Below are positions 25,905 through 34,842 of a stretch of DNA of 64,000 bases, one piece after another. Where the stretch lies: contig CBDCSR010000003.1 of the NCBI GenBank assembly GCA_965221785.1, positions 2,356,001 to 2,420,000 on the forward strand, written 5' to 3'. The notes below the pieces were generated by a model. That model saw nothing but the letters and a program-made list of their open reading frames with translations, was not told where the DNA came from and did no database searches. The position numbers and the translations under genes are program-made. Source of the DNA: BD2-11 sp965221785 (GTDB taxonomy: Bacteria; Gemmatimonadota; Gemmatimonadetes; Longimicrobiales; Gaopeijiaceae). Position 1 is the first letter of the stretch. Each line of letters begins with the position of its first letter.

Positions 25905-26423
25905 CTACGAGGTCACAGGCTCGAGGGAACGAATCTGGTCCCTCAGTTGCGCTGCCCGCTCGAAGTCCTCCGTACTGATGGCGTAGCGAAGTTTTCGGCG
26001 CAGGCCCTCAAGGCGCTGCTCGCGCTCGGAGACAGTCGGATCCGGGGGGAGATACACCTTGCCCACGTGCTGCACACCCCCGTGAATGCGCCTCAGCAGA
26101 TTCTTCAGGTAGAAGTCGAACGTGGTGTAGCAATGTGGACACCCCAGGCGTCCGTTCTCCCGGAAGCCGGCGAACGTAAGGCCGCAGAAGGTGCAGGTCC
26201 TGTCCTCCTCTCCAGCCTCCGCGCCCTCCTCCGGGCCGGTCATCTGCGACAGAAAGTCGGTGAGCGGAGAGTGTGCGGGCGGCGAGGGCTGGTTGACCCC
26301 GCGGGACGCGGCACACTTCTCGCACAGGTGCAGTACGCTGGCCACGTCATCCACGATCTGGGTCAGGTGGACGACGGCCTCCGCCGCGCCGCACTCGCTG
26401 CATACCCGGGGATCTTCGCTCAC
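25905..26423 (-). CDS. mcsA: McsA, zinc-finger activator of McsB
   Basis: McsA is the zinc-binding partner that activates the McsB arginine kinase. The 172-residue protein has CxxC pairs in two blocks (CSECGAAEA near the N-terminus with LCEKCA, and CTFCGLTFAGF with LGCPHC in the middle), followed by the McsA-type FDFYLKNLLRRIHGGVQHVGK and a C-terminal UVR motif (DFERAAQLRDQIRSLE). Start is GTG at 26423, overlapping the lolD stop as GTGA. Its direct adjacency to mcsB and clpC makes the assignment firm. Confidence 0.93.
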   Translation of the reverse strand: MSEDPRVCSECGAAEAVVHLTQIVDDVASVLHLCEKCAASRGVNQPSPPAHSPLTDFLSQMTGPEEGAEAGEEDRTCTFCGLTFAGFRENGRLGCPHCYTTFDFYLKNLLRRIHGGVQHVGKVYLPPDPTVSEREQRLEGLRRKLRYAISTEDFERAAQLRDQIRSLEPVTS

Positions 26424-27190
26424 AGGGATCCGTCCCCCTCCCCCAGAATGCCGTTGTCCAGCTGCAGCACACGGTCCGCCCGCGCGGCCAGCGCGCGATT
26501 GTGGGTTACGAGGACCATGGCCAGGTCGTGGTCGTCCTTCAGTTGAAAGAGGAGGTCGTGCAGCTGCTCGCTGGTCCGACGATCGAGGTTCCCGCTGGGT
26601 TCGTCTGCCAGAAGCACCACCGGGTCGTTGGCGAGCGCCCGGGCCACCGCAACCCGCTGCTGCTCTCCTCCCGAGAGCTGCCGGGGCCGGTGCTCGAGGC
26701 GTTCGCCGAGGCCGACCGACTCGAGGAGGCGGCGCGCGCCATCCTCGGCTTCCGGTCGAGTCCGGCCGGCAATGAGTCGGGGCATCATCACGTTCTCGAG
26801 TGCAGTGAAGTCGCGCAGCAGATGGTGGAACTGAAACACGAAACCCACGTGATGGTTTCGGATTCTGCAGACGGACTCGTCGTCCAGCCCGGACAGCGGC
26901 GTCCCGTCAACGAGGACTTCTCCCGCTGTCGGCCGGTCGAGCGCCCCGAGCAGATGGAGCAGAGTGCTCTTGCCCGCGCCGCTCGCGCCGGTGATCGAGA
27001 CCGCCTCGCCCACGTGAACTCGCAGGTTTACCCCTCGCAGAACACGGAGTTCACTTCCGTTGCCTCCCACGAACGTGCGCACCAGCGAACGGGCCTCCAG
27101 GGGAAGCAGGACCGGGTCGTGGACCCCCTGGGGATCCGGGGTCGCTCCATTGCCGGGCCTCAGGCCAGTGGACCGTCCCTCCTCATTCAT
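26420..27190 (-). CDS. lolD: Lipoprotein-releasing system ATP-binding protein LolD
   Basis: LolD powers extraction of outer-membrane lipoproteins from the inner membrane. The 256-residue ABC ATPase has Walker A GASGAGKST near 68-76, Q-loop FVFQFHHLL, signature LSGGEQQRVAVARAL, Walker B VVLLADEPSGNLD and the H-loop VTHN. The Q-loop FQFHHLL and GNLD are typical of the LolD/MacB group. An extra polar N-terminal tail of about 28 residues precedes the first strand, so the true start might be internal. It overlaps the permease gene by 8 nt and mcsA by 4 nt. Confidence 0.92.
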   Translation of the reverse strand: MNEEGRSTGLRPGNGATPDPQGVHDPVLLPLEARSLVRTFVGGNGSELRVLRGVNLRVHVGEAVSITGASGAGKSTLLHLLGALDRPTAGEVLVDGTPLSGLDDESVCRIRNHHVGFVFQFHHLLRDFTALENVMMPRLIAGRTRPEAEDGARRLLESVGLGERLEHRPRQLSGGEQQRVAVARALANDPVVLLADEPSGNLDRRTSEQLHDLLFQLKDDHDLAMVLVTHNRALAARADRVLQLDNGILGEGDGSL

Positions 27191-28430
27191 GGCGAATCGC
27201 CTCGACGGGCCGGAGACCGGCCGCGCGGGACGCCGGATAGAGGGTGGCCAGGAACGTGATGCCCATGCTCACCACGATGATGGTCGCCACGTCCAGCACG
27301 TCCACTGCCACGGGCAGATGATCCAGATAGTAGAGATCGGCCGGAATGGAGATGAACTGGTAGCGGTCGAGCGCCCAGGCCATCACCAGGCCCAGGGTCA
27401 CTCCGAGCGAAGTCCCGATCATGCCGATCCAGAGCCCCTGCAGGCGGAAGACGCGGAGAATCGTACGGTCGGTCATGCCCATGGACTTGAGGATTCCGAT
27501 CTCCCGGGTCCGGTCCACCACGACCATGACCAGTGTGCTCACGACGTTGAAGGCAGCCACCACGATGATCAGGCCGAGGATGACCCCCATCGCCAGCTCT
27601 TCCAGCTTGAGGGCGGAGAAGAACGACCGGTTGGTCGTCATCCAGCTCTCGATGAAATGGCCCGGCCCGACCGCGGCGCGGATTTCCCGGCCCACGGCGT
27701 CGGCTTCCCACAGATCCTCCACGCGCACCGCGACGCCGCCGACCTGGTTCGCGCCCGCGATGCCGAGCAGGTCCTGAGCTGCCGCCAGCGTCGTGTAGAT
27801 GTTGCGCAGGTCGTACTCGTACATGCCGGTCGTGAACGACCCCGCCATCTCGAACTGGCGAACCGTGGGGTACAGACCGCCCAGGGGACTCTCGTTGACG
27901 TTCTCGAGCGACACCAGTACCAGCGTGTCGCCCTTGAAGAGCTGCATGCGCTGCGCCAGCAGACTCCCCACCAGCACGGGAGGAAGGCCCGACTCGGTCC
28001 GGTCGAGAGAGTACACGCCGTCCTGCAGATCGCGCTCGAAATCGGTTACGGGCACGCCTTCCGGTTCCGGCAGGACTCCGTAGAGGTCGGCCGTCTGTGC
28101 GTACCCGGCGCGCTGGATGCCGACGCTGGTGACGACAAAGGGAGCGGCTCCCACGACGGCATCGACGGTGCGTACGCGGTCGAGCACCTGCTCCCAGCCG
28201 TCCATGCGCAGCGAGGTGCCCGTCTGCAGCACCAGCACGTGGGGGTTGGACCCGAGGATCTTGGCCCGCAACTCCTCCTGCATCCCGTTCATGACCGAGA
28301 TCACGATCACCAGCGCCATGACCCCGAGGGTCACGCCGCCGAGCGCGATCCAGGTGATGAGGGACAGGAAGCGTCCCCGCCTGGGCGCCGCCAGGTACCG
28401 CCGCGCGATGTACCAGTCCAGACGCCTCAA
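27183..28430 (-). CDS. lolE: Lipoprotein-releasing ABC transporter permease LolC/LolE
   Basis: The 415-residue membrane subunit partners LolD to release lipoproteins to LolA. It has the LolC/E topology: an N-terminal helix (SLITWIALGGVTLGVMALVI), a large periplasmic domain from about 50 to 265, and three C-terminal helices with the FtsX motif VDRTREIGILKSMGM. The ending ASRAAGLRPVEAIRHE is typical. Only one permease gene is present, so the transporter may be a homodimer (LolF-like) or the second subunit is elsewhere. It starts 16 nt after lysS. Confidence 0.92.
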   Translation of the reverse strand: MRRLDWYIARRYLAAPRRGRFLSLITWIALGGVTLGVMALVIVISVMNGMQEELRAKILGSNPHVLVLQTGTSLRMDGWEQVLDRVRTVDAVVGAAPFVVTSVGIQRAGYAQTADLYGVLPEPEGVPVTDFERDLQDGVYSLDRTESGLPPVLVGSLLAQRMQLFKGDTLVLVSLENVNESPLGGLYPTVRQFEMAGSFTTGMYEYDLRNIYTTLAAAQDLLGIAGANQVGGVAVRVEDLWEADAVGREIRAAVGPGHFIESWMTTNRSFFSALKLEELAMGVILGLIIVVAAFNVVSTLVMVVVDRTREIGILKSMGMTDRTILRVFRLQGLWIGMIGTSLGVTLGLVMAWALDRYQFISIPADLYYLDHLPVAVDVLDVATIIVVSMGITFLATLYPASRAAGLRPVEAIRHE

Positions 28431-28446
28431 CCCTCCGTCCCTCCGC

Positions 28447-30018
28447 TCACTCGGGCCTCAGGATGGGGAAGAGAATCACGTCCCGAATGGAGGGCTGGTC
28501 GGTCAGCAGCATCGTGAGCCGGTCGATGCCGACGCCGACGCCGCCGGTGGGCGGCATCCCGTATTCCAGGGCGCGGATGTAGTCCTCGTCGATCCGATGA
28601 GCTTCTTCGTCTCCACCCGCCGCCAGGCGGGCCTGGTCCTCGAAGCGCGCCCGCTGGTCGAGAGGGTCGTTGAGTTCCGAGAACGCGTTTGCGATCTCGG
28701 TGCCCAGCACGAACAGCTCGAAGCGCTCCGTGAGACGCGCGTCGCCGCGCTTGGCCTTGGCCAGCGGGGAGAGTTCCCGGGGATGATCCACGACGAAGGT
28801 CGGCGAACGCAGGTCCTTCTGCACCAGCGCGTCGAAGAGCTTGTCGATCAGCTTGCCCCGCCCCGCGTTCTCGATGTCCGGGAGGCGGAGCGCCTTCGCG
28901 CGGGCCCGCAGTTGATCGTCGTCCAGCTCCAGGGGGTCGTCGTCCAGCGCTTCGCCCAGAGCTTCGACGAGCCGGATGCGCTTGAACGGCGGAGCCAGCG
29001 AGATGCGTTCCCCCTGGTAGGTGAAGGTGCGCGCCCCCCCGACCGACGCCGCGATCTCCGAGACGAGTTCCTCCACCAGATCCATCATGTCGTGGTAGTC
29101 CGCGAACGCCTGGTAGAACTCGAGCATGGTGAACTCGGGATTGTGAAACCGGCTCAGGCCCTCGTTGCGAAAGTCCTTGGAGACCTCATAGACACGCTCG
29201 AAGCCCCCCACGATCAGTCGCTTCAGGTAGAGTTCGTCGGCGATGCGCAGGTAGAGCCGGCGGTCGAGCGAGTGGTGGTGGGTCACGAAGGGACGGGCCG
29301 TCGCCCCGCCGTAGAGGGGCTGGAGCACCGGCGTCTCCACCTCCAGGAAGCCGCGGGCATCCAGAACGCTGCGCGCAGTGGCCACGACCCGCGACCGGGC
29401 GCGGAAGACCTCGCGCACCTCGGGATTGACCGCCAGGTCGGCGTAGCGCTGGCGGTAGCGGGCTTCCGTATCGGCGAAGCCGCTGTGGGTAATCCGCCGC
29501 CCGGTCGCAGCGTCCACCTCGGTCTTGCCCAGCGGCAGCGGCCTGAGCGCCTTGGTCAGCAGCGTCCAGTCGGAAACCTGCACCGTCACTTCGCCCATGC
29601 GCGTACGGAAGAGCCGGCCGCGCGCGCCGATCCAGTCCCCCAGATCGAGGAGGTCCAGATCCGCGAACGCCTGCTCCCCCACCTGGTTCCTGCGTAAGTA
29701 CACCTGAATGCGTCCCGACCCGTCTTCCAGATCGGCGAACGCGCTCTTCCCGTGACTCCGAAAGGCGACCATGCGGCCGCCGACGCGCACTTCCGCTCCC
29801 TGTCCCCGCTCCGACAGCGTTCCCGCCGCTTCCGCGGCCTCGAACGCGGCGGCGGCTTCCCGGGCCTCGTGGGTGCGCCGGTAGCGGTAGGCGAATGCCT
29901 CGATCCCGCGTTCTCGCAGGCGCTCCAGCTTGTCCATGCGAGAGCGCATGCTCCGCTCGAGGTCGCTGACGGAGGGGGGTGCGCCGGGATCGGGTCTGGC
30001 TGTGGTGGATTGCGTCAT
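28447..30018 (-). CDS. lysS: Lysyl-tRNA synthetase, class II
   Basis: LysS charges tRNA-Lys. The 523-residue class II enzyme has an N-terminal OB-fold anticodon-binding domain (VGGRMVAFRSHGKSAFADLED) and a catalytic domain with motif 1 around FLEVETPVLQPLYGGA, motif 2 VYEVSKDFRNEGLSRFHNPE, and motif 3 GVGIDRLTMLL near the C-terminus. The first 20 residues are a polar, low-complexity extension. It lies 25 nt downstream of prfB, a pairing also seen in Escherichia coli (prfB-lysS), and 16 nt upstream of lolE. Confidence 0.95.
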   Translation of the reverse strand: MTQSTTARPDPGAPPSVSDLERSMRSRMDKLERLRERGIEAFAYRYRRTHEAREAAAAFEAAEAAGTLSERGQGAEVRVGGRMVAFRSHGKSAFADLEDGSGRIQVYLRRNQVGEQAFADLDLLDLGDWIGARGRLFRTRMGEVTVQVSDWTLLTKALRPLPLGKTEVDAATGRRITHSGFADTEARYRQRYADLAVNPEVREVFRARSRVVATARSVLDARGFLEVETPVLQPLYGGATARPFVTHHHSLDRRLYLRIADELYLKRLIVGGFERVYEVSKDFRNEGLSRFHNPEFTMLEFYQAFADYHDMMDLVEELVSEIAASVGGARTFTYQGERISLAPPFKRIRLVEALGEALDDDPLELDDDQLRARAKALRLPDIENAGRGKLIDKLFDALVQKDLRSPTFVVDHPRELSPLAKAKRGDARLTERFELFVLGTEIANAFSELNDPLDQRARFEDQARLAAGGDEEAHRIDEDYIRALEYGMPPTGGVGVGIDRLTMLLTDQPSIRDVILFPILRPE

Positions 30019-30043
30019 TGCGGGTCCGGGTGGGAAGACCGGT

Positions 30044-31154
30044 TTATCCGACCCCGGCCGCTCCGAACTGTTTCAGGTAGGCTTCGATGAAGGGATCGAT
30101 CCTTCCATCCATCACCTTCTGGACATCGCCGACCTTCACGCTCGTGCGGTGATCGTTGACCATCGTATAGGGTTGGAACACGTACGAGCGGATCTGGTTG
30201 GCCCAGGCGTTGTCGGACTTGGTGGCTTCCAGAGCCTCGCGTTCGCGTTCGCGCTCCTCCATCGCCCTCCGATGGAGCGCGGCGCGCAACATCTTCATCG
30301 CCGTCGCCCGGTTCTTGTGCTGCGAGCGCTCCTGCTGGCACGACACCACGATGCCGGTAGGCAGATGCGTGATGCGGATGGCGGAATCCGTCTTGTTCAC
30401 GTGCTGGCCCCCTGCCCCCGATGCACGGAAGGTATCCACGCGCAAGTCGGCTTCGTCGATGTCGACCTCGATTTCATCGTCGACCACGGGATACACGAAG
30501 ACGCTGGCGAACGAAGTGTGCCGGCGCGACTGGGAATCGAACGGTGAAATGCGGACCAGGCGGTGTACCCCGTTCTCCGCCTTCAGGTACCCGTAGGCAT
30601 GATCGCCTTCGATCTCGAGCGCGGCGCTCTTGATGCCGGCTTCCTCCGCGTGCTGGAGGTCGAGCACCTTGAGACTGCATCCGCGCCGCTCCGCCCAGCG
30701 CGTATACATGCGCAGGAGCATCTCGGCCCAGTCCTGGGACTCGAGGCCGCCCGCGCCCGGATGGATCGTGAGGAGCGCTCCGCGGTGATCGTCCTCCCCC
30801 TGAAGCATGGTGCGGAGTTCGAGGCCGCTCACGCCCCCGGCCAGCGACTCGACGTCGGACGCCCATTGCGCCTCGATCTCCTCGTCTTCCTCCACGGCCA
30901 GCACTTCCGCCCACTCGCTCAGCTCTTCCGCGGTGGCCGCCAGCTCACGCCACGGCGCCACCCACGTCTTCAGTCGATTGGCATCGGCGATGAGCCGCCG
31001 CGCCTCCTCCGGATTGGCCCAGAACCGCTCGCTGGACCGCGCCTGCTCCAGTTCATCCAGTTTCCGTTCGCGGGCGTCGATGTCAAAGATACCTCCGAAG
31101 TTCGGAGATCCTGGCTTCGAGGTCACGCAGGTGTTCGATGGCTTCGTTATTCAT
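30044..31154 (-). CDS. prfB: Peptide chain release factor 2, with programmed +1 frameshift
   Basis: RF2 terminates translation at UGA and UAA. The gene is read as 23 codons from ATG 31154 to the Leu codon ending at 31086, then a UGA at 31083-31085 is bypassed by a +1 shift and reading continues from GAC at 31084 to the stop at 30044, giving about 369 residues. The mature frame carries the SPF tripeptide (ISPFDSQSRRHTSF) for stop recognition and the catalytic GGQ (SGAGGQHVNKTDSA). It is followed by lysS after 25 nt. A frame call starting at 31126 misses the true N-terminus. This is the classic autoregulation of RF2: low RF2 favours the shift. Confidence 0.95.
31082..31094 (-). promoter_or_regulatory. 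prfB +1 frameshift site
   Basis: The minus strand reads AGG TAT CTT TGA C: a Shine-Dalgarno-like AGG, a three-base spacer, the slippery CTT and an in-frame TGA followed by C. The Escherichia coli site is AGG GGG TAT CTT TGA C, so the spacing and key bases are conserved. Both flanking frames encode recognisable RF2 sequence (SELRRYL before, DIDARERKLDELE after). Confidence 0.95.
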
Positions 31155-31197
31155 GGATCCGATCGTTGAACTGCCCCGCCCGAAGAGCGTCCGGCTC

Positions 31198-31662
31198 TCA
31201 GAAGAGCCGCTCTCCGCGGGCCAGAGTCGCGTTGAGTTCGTCCTGAAAATAACGACTGTCATGGGCGAGGTCCTCTCCCACCCGCCGGACGTATTCCGAC
31301 CACGAACGCCGAATCTCCTCGGCGAAGTCTTCCCTGAGCGTCCCTCGCTCGAGCGCGCGATCATACCGGTCCCGATGGTACCTGATCATGTCGGAGACGA
31401 GCACCCGTGCCAGGCGCGCGGCCCGGTCGGCGGCATCGGCTACGGCGAAGGGTCTCGGCGCCTCGTTGTCACGCGGCCTGCTCGAAGGCGCGGCGGGCGC
31501 TGCCCTGCGACGCACGCGCTCACCGGGCACCTCCACCAGGAAGATCTTCGCGCACTTGCCGCAGCGGGCCCGGACGCCTCCCTCCGGCACCTTGCCCGAA
31601 TCGACCGGATACCGTGCCGAACAGGCCGGGCAGCGGACCGTGAATACGGTGTGGAATGTCAA
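31198..31662 (-). CDS. Zinc-ribbon (MJ0042-type) domain protein
   Basis: A 154-residue soluble protein. Residues 9-40 form an MJ0042-like zinc ribbon (RCPACSARYPVDSGKVPEGG, then ARCGKCAKIFLV). A basic proline/alanine linker follows, then a helical acidic C-terminal region without recognised domain. Such ribbons occur in regulators and in envelope proteins of many diderms. The start is TTG at 31662 with GGAGG about ten bases upstream. It lies between the DUF5683-like gene (108-nt spacer with nothing evident) and prfB (43 nt). Function unknown. Confidence 0.75.
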   Translation of the reverse strand: MTFHTVFTVRCPACSARYPVDSGKVPEGGVRARCGKCAKIFLVEVPGERVRRRAAPAAPSSRPRDNEAPRPFAVADAADRAARLARVLVSDMIRYHRDRYDRALERGTLREDFAEEIRRSWSEYVRRVGEDLAHDSRYFQDELNATLARGERLF

Positions 31663-31770
31663 GGGAGACCACCTCCGGGCTCAAGCGGCGACATCTCGCA
31701 ACAGACTAGGCTCACCCCAGGAGGCGCGCCATGATCCGCCGAATGGGCCGCACCGCACGCTTCGGGTGCG

Positions 31771-32847
31771 TCACGGAAACAGCTGTCCGCCCACCCACCA
31801 CCGACCGTGCGCCTCCGGTACCGCGACCAGGCGGAACTCGGCCGTGGAATCCACGGTGCGCAGCCGAGCCGTGATGAAGGCGTCGAAGGCTGCGGCCAGA
31901 TGATTCGCCAGGATGACGCCGACGACGGTCGTGACCTGGCGCAGCGCAGCGTCGCTTCTTCGGATCAATCTGTCGTATTCGGCGCGACTGACGTCGTCAC
32001 CGTTCCAGTCCCAATGGAGCTCCGGGCCGATACTCCGGCTGGCGTAATACTCCATGGCATGTTCGTACTCCGGCGAACCCGGCCCGAGCGGTCCCTCCTC
32101 TCCGGGCACCAGAAAGATCTCGTTGGCCAGCGACCAGATGGCTCCGTTGAAGGTGGTGGTATCGGTTTCGGGTTGAACGCCGCCCATGTAGGGATCCGCG
32201 TCGAAGGCTCCCGAAGCGCGGTACTTGCCCAGCGCCTCGTAGTATTCGAAATCCCCGTCGATGCGTTCCCCCAGCGTTCCGCGCCGCGCGACGAACCACG
32301 CGAGGTCGCGGTAGCGGGTCCGGAAGTCGTGCCCGGTTCGTTGCCTGTCGAACAGCAAGCCCCATCCGATGACTTCCACGGCCAGAAACCCCCACCAGCG
32401 GCCTCTGTCCAGGCGTCGCTGTCCCCATCCGGGAAGCACTCCCGAGTAGAGGAGGGCCCGGGTCGGGGAGATCGTCTCCGGGACAGCCTGTCCGGTCAGG
32501 ACGGCGTCCCCCCCGTGCAGAGAGCTTGCTCCGGGACCGGCGGCGCCGATGAACGCGCCTCGGGCCCAGGGAACGGCGGGTGATGCCGCGCTCTGTTCTC
32601 TGCCGGGAGGCCAGTCCGGAAATGAGCCTGTCAGCGCCGCTTCCCAGACGGGCGAGGGCAACCGCCGCACCTCGATGGGACTCTGGCTCGCAACACCCGT
32701 GGGACCGACCACCGGAAACACGAGTGCCGTCCACGCAAGTCCGCAGCGCACGGACCGGATGAGCTCCGCCGGCCCGGTGGGGGGCGCTGGAGAGGACGAG
32801 CAACAGGGCATCGGCTTTGTCGAGGGCCGCTGTGCGTCGAGATCCAT
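31771..32847 (-). CDS. DUF5683-like membrane protein
   Basis: A 358-residue protein of unknown function. An apparent signal or membrane segment lies near residues 35-50, then a long low-complexity stretch, then the motif ALLYSGVLPGWGQRRLDRGRW, typical of DUF5683-type proteins, followed by hydrophobic segments. The rest is rich in aromatic residues. Start ATG overlaps the stop of the PorV-like gene as TGATG, so the two are coupled. A paralogue with the same PGWGQ motif is at 59445-60098. The N-terminal 33 residues are unusual, so the true start may be internal. Confidence 0.7.
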   Translation of the reverse strand: MDLDAQRPSTKPMPCCSSSPAPPTGPAELIRSVRCGLAWTALVFPVVGPTGVASQSPIEVRRLPSPVWEAALTGSFPDWPPGREQSAASPAVPWARGAFIGAAGPGASSLHGGDAVLTGQAVPETISPTRALLYSGVLPGWGQRRLDRGRWWGFLAVEVIGWGLLFDRQRTGHDFRTRYRDLAWFVARRGTLGERIDGDFEYYEALGKYRASGAFDADPYMGGVQPETDTTTFNGAIWSLANEIFLVPGEEGPLGPGSPEYEHAMEYYASRSIGPELHWDWNGDDVSRAEYDRLIRRSDAALRQVTTVVGVILANHLAAAFDAFITARLRTVDSTAEFRLVAVPEAHGRWWVGGQLFP

Positions 32848-33971
32848 CAGAAGACCACGCCCAGGCTAACGTGTACGGGCTCGGAACCGGTCGCGAGCGA
32901 TGTCCGGGTGAGGGACCGCGCGATACCCAGATCAAAGCGGCCGACGCGCAGACCGAGCCCGAGCGCCGCCTCGCCCTCTCCGTCGCGCCAGGCGTAGCCC
33001 AGGCGGACGGACAGGGTCTCGCTTCCCGTGGTGGCGACTTCGGTGCCCACGTGAACCGAGGGCGACCCCAGATCGCGCCACCGCTCCTCCAGCTCCGCCG
33101 TGAACCGAAGATCAAACGCCGGCTGCTCGTCAAAGTGGTCCAGAATGTCGTACGCGGCCGCCAGACGCGCCCGCACCGGCAACGGATCCGCCTGTTCGGC
33201 GTTGACGACCTGAAGGTCCGGGCCCAGGTGCGCGATCATCAGCCCGATCCGAAGCGGCACGCCGTCCGAGAAGGTCGCCTGGGCGCCGGCGTCCACCGCG
33301 TATGTGGTCGCGGTCACTCCCTGGTCCAGGCACTGCCCGCGGCAACCGATGCGGAACTGCACCATCTTGAAGTTGGTCCCCACGCTCACCCGATCGACCA
33401 ACTCGGTCGCGAACGACACCACCGCCTGGTATCCGCGTACGCTCAGCGAACCGAGCACCTCGCCTCCGATGCCGGTCATCTGCTGATCCCCGACATCCAG
33501 CTCCTGATAGGAGATCCCCAGCGTACCCACCGATTCCCGGCCCATGAGAAAGGAGAAGGCGGTCGCCCTGCCCGCGAGCTGATCGCCCCGATACAGGAAG
33601 AACCGGCGATCCCGGACCTGGGCGAGCCCGGCCGGATTCCAGAAGGCGCTCTCCTGGGACGGCAGCGCGGTCATCGCCCGCCCCATCGCGATTCCCTGGG
33701 CACCCACCGGAAGGATCAGAAAGAGAGCCCCCTCGGTGGATGGCATCCTGCGCGCGACGATGGCGGAGGCGTCGGCCGCCGCCGCAAACTCCGCGTCCTG
33801 TGTGGTCGCCGGCGCGGGCCATACCACCGTGAGCAGCAGCCACAGAGCGAGCGACCGAGCAGCCCACGGACTGGTTGCAGCCCGCGAACGAACTCCCCGC
33901 GGACTGCTAGCGAGATCGCTGCGTCTCGTGATCGCGGGGAACGGCAAAGCCCAATCTCCGAAGGTGTCCAC
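32847..33971 (-). CDS. PorV/PorQ-family outer-membrane beta-barrel protein
   Basis: A 374-residue predicted barrel. After a signal-like segment (RSLALWLLLTVVWPAPATTQ, about 40-59) comes the family motif GAQGIAMGRAMTALPSQESAFWNPAGLA, in two adjacent parts, as in PorV/PorQ/UPF0164 proteins, followed by alternating barrel strands and a C-terminal phenylalanine. In Bacteroidota PorV shuttles type IX secretion cargo; in other phyla the role is unknown. The start is a GTG at 33971, 65 nt inside era, which is long for an overlap, so a later start such as TTG at 33947 is possible. It is coupled to the DUF5683-like gene downstream. Confidence 0.75.
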   Translation of the reverse strand: MDTFGDWALPFPAITRRSDLASSPRGVRSRAATSPWAARSLALWLLLTVVWPAPATTQDAEFAAAADASAIVARRMPSTEGALFLILPVGAQGIAMGRAMTALPSQESAFWNPAGLAQVRDRRFFLYRGDQLAGRATAFSFLMGRESVGTLGISYQELDVGDQQMTGIGGEVLGSLSVRGYQAVVSFATELVDRVSVGTNFKMVQFRIGCRGQCLDQGVTATTYAVDAGAQATFSDGVPLRIGLMIAHLGPDLQVVNAEQADPLPVRARLAAAYDILDHFDEQPAFDLRFTAELEERWRDLGSPSVHVGTEVATTGSETLSVRLGYAWRDGEGEAALGLGLRVGRFDLGIARSLTRTSLATGSEPVHVSLGVVF

Positions 33972-34824
33972 GCTTGCGCCGCCATCCGGCGAGCACCTTC
34001 ACCCGAAGGTCAAGGTAGACCCGCCGGTCGACGAAACGTTCGATTTTGGTCCGGGCTCGAGAACCGAGTTCACGGATCGCGCGCCCGCCGTCTCCGATCA
34101 GAATCCCCTTCTGAGACGACCTCTCCACGTACAGGATGGCCTGAATATAGACGGGATCGTCCTCTTCGCGGAACTGCTCGAGCCGGCAGAAGACGGAATA
34201 CGGTATCTCCTGGCGGTACAACTCGAACACACTCTCCCGAACCAGCTCCGCTACGAAGAAACGTATCGGCTCGGAGGCGATGAGATCAGGCGGAAACAGG
34301 AAGGGCGATCGCGGCAGCTCGGCCTGCAAGCCCTCGCGCAGCTCCTCTACGCCGGTGCCGTCGAGCGCCGAGATCGGGAAGACCCGGGCACCGAGCGCCC
34401 GCTCCGCTTCCGCCACCAGCGCTTCGACCGCCTTTCCCTGAACCGCGTCGATCTTGTTCAGCGCCACCATTCGCCGGGCCGGTGCCTGCTCCAGCAGCGC
34501 GCGCAGCACACCCCACCGCCCGCGCCTGCGCGACGCGACCGCGTCCAGCACCGCCAGCACGACATCCGCGTCCTCGATCGCCCGATATGCTGTTGCCACC
34601 ATACCCCTGTGAAACAGGTCACGTGCGGCAAACACGCCCGGGGTGTCGATGAAGATGATCTGGTGCGCCGACCCGGAGTAGATCCCGGCCACCTGCTGCC
34701 AGGTAGTTTGCGGCCTGGGCGTAACGATGCTCAGCTCTTCCCCCACAAGGGCGTTGAGCAGCGTCGACTTTCCGACGTTGGGAGCACCCGCAAGCGTCAC
34801 GGTGCCGGCCCGGGTGTCGTTCAT
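33907..34824 (-). CDS. era: GTPase Era
   Basis: Era is an essential GTPase that binds the 3' end of 16S rRNA and acts in 30S assembly. The 305-residue protein has P-loop GAPNVGKST near 14-22, switch II DTPG, NKID near 125, SALDG, and a C-terminal KH domain (LRVKVLAGWRRKRGHLRRLGF and the preceding GDGGRAIRELGSRAR). ATG 34824 puts the P-loop at the usual distance. It begins only 18 nt after the rRNA operon terminator and has no purine-rich site upstream, so expression may rely on read-through from the rRNA operon. Confidence 0.95.
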   Translation of the reverse strand: MNDTRAGTVTLAGAPNVGKSTLLNALVGEELSIVTPRPQTTWQQVAGIYSGSAHQIIFIDTPGVFAARDLFHRGMVATAYRAIEDADVVLAVLDAVASRRRGRWGVLRALLEQAPARRMVALNKIDAVQGKAVEALVAEAERALGARVFPISALDGTGVEELREGLQAELPRSPFLFPPDLIASEPIRFFVAELVRESVFELYRQEIPYSVFCRLEQFREEDDPVYIQAILYVERSSQKGILIGDGGRAIRELGSRARTKIERFVDRRVYLDLRVKVLAGWRRKRGHLRRLGFAVPRDHETQRSR

Positions 34825-34842
34825 CGGGGAGTGTCCGGGAGT

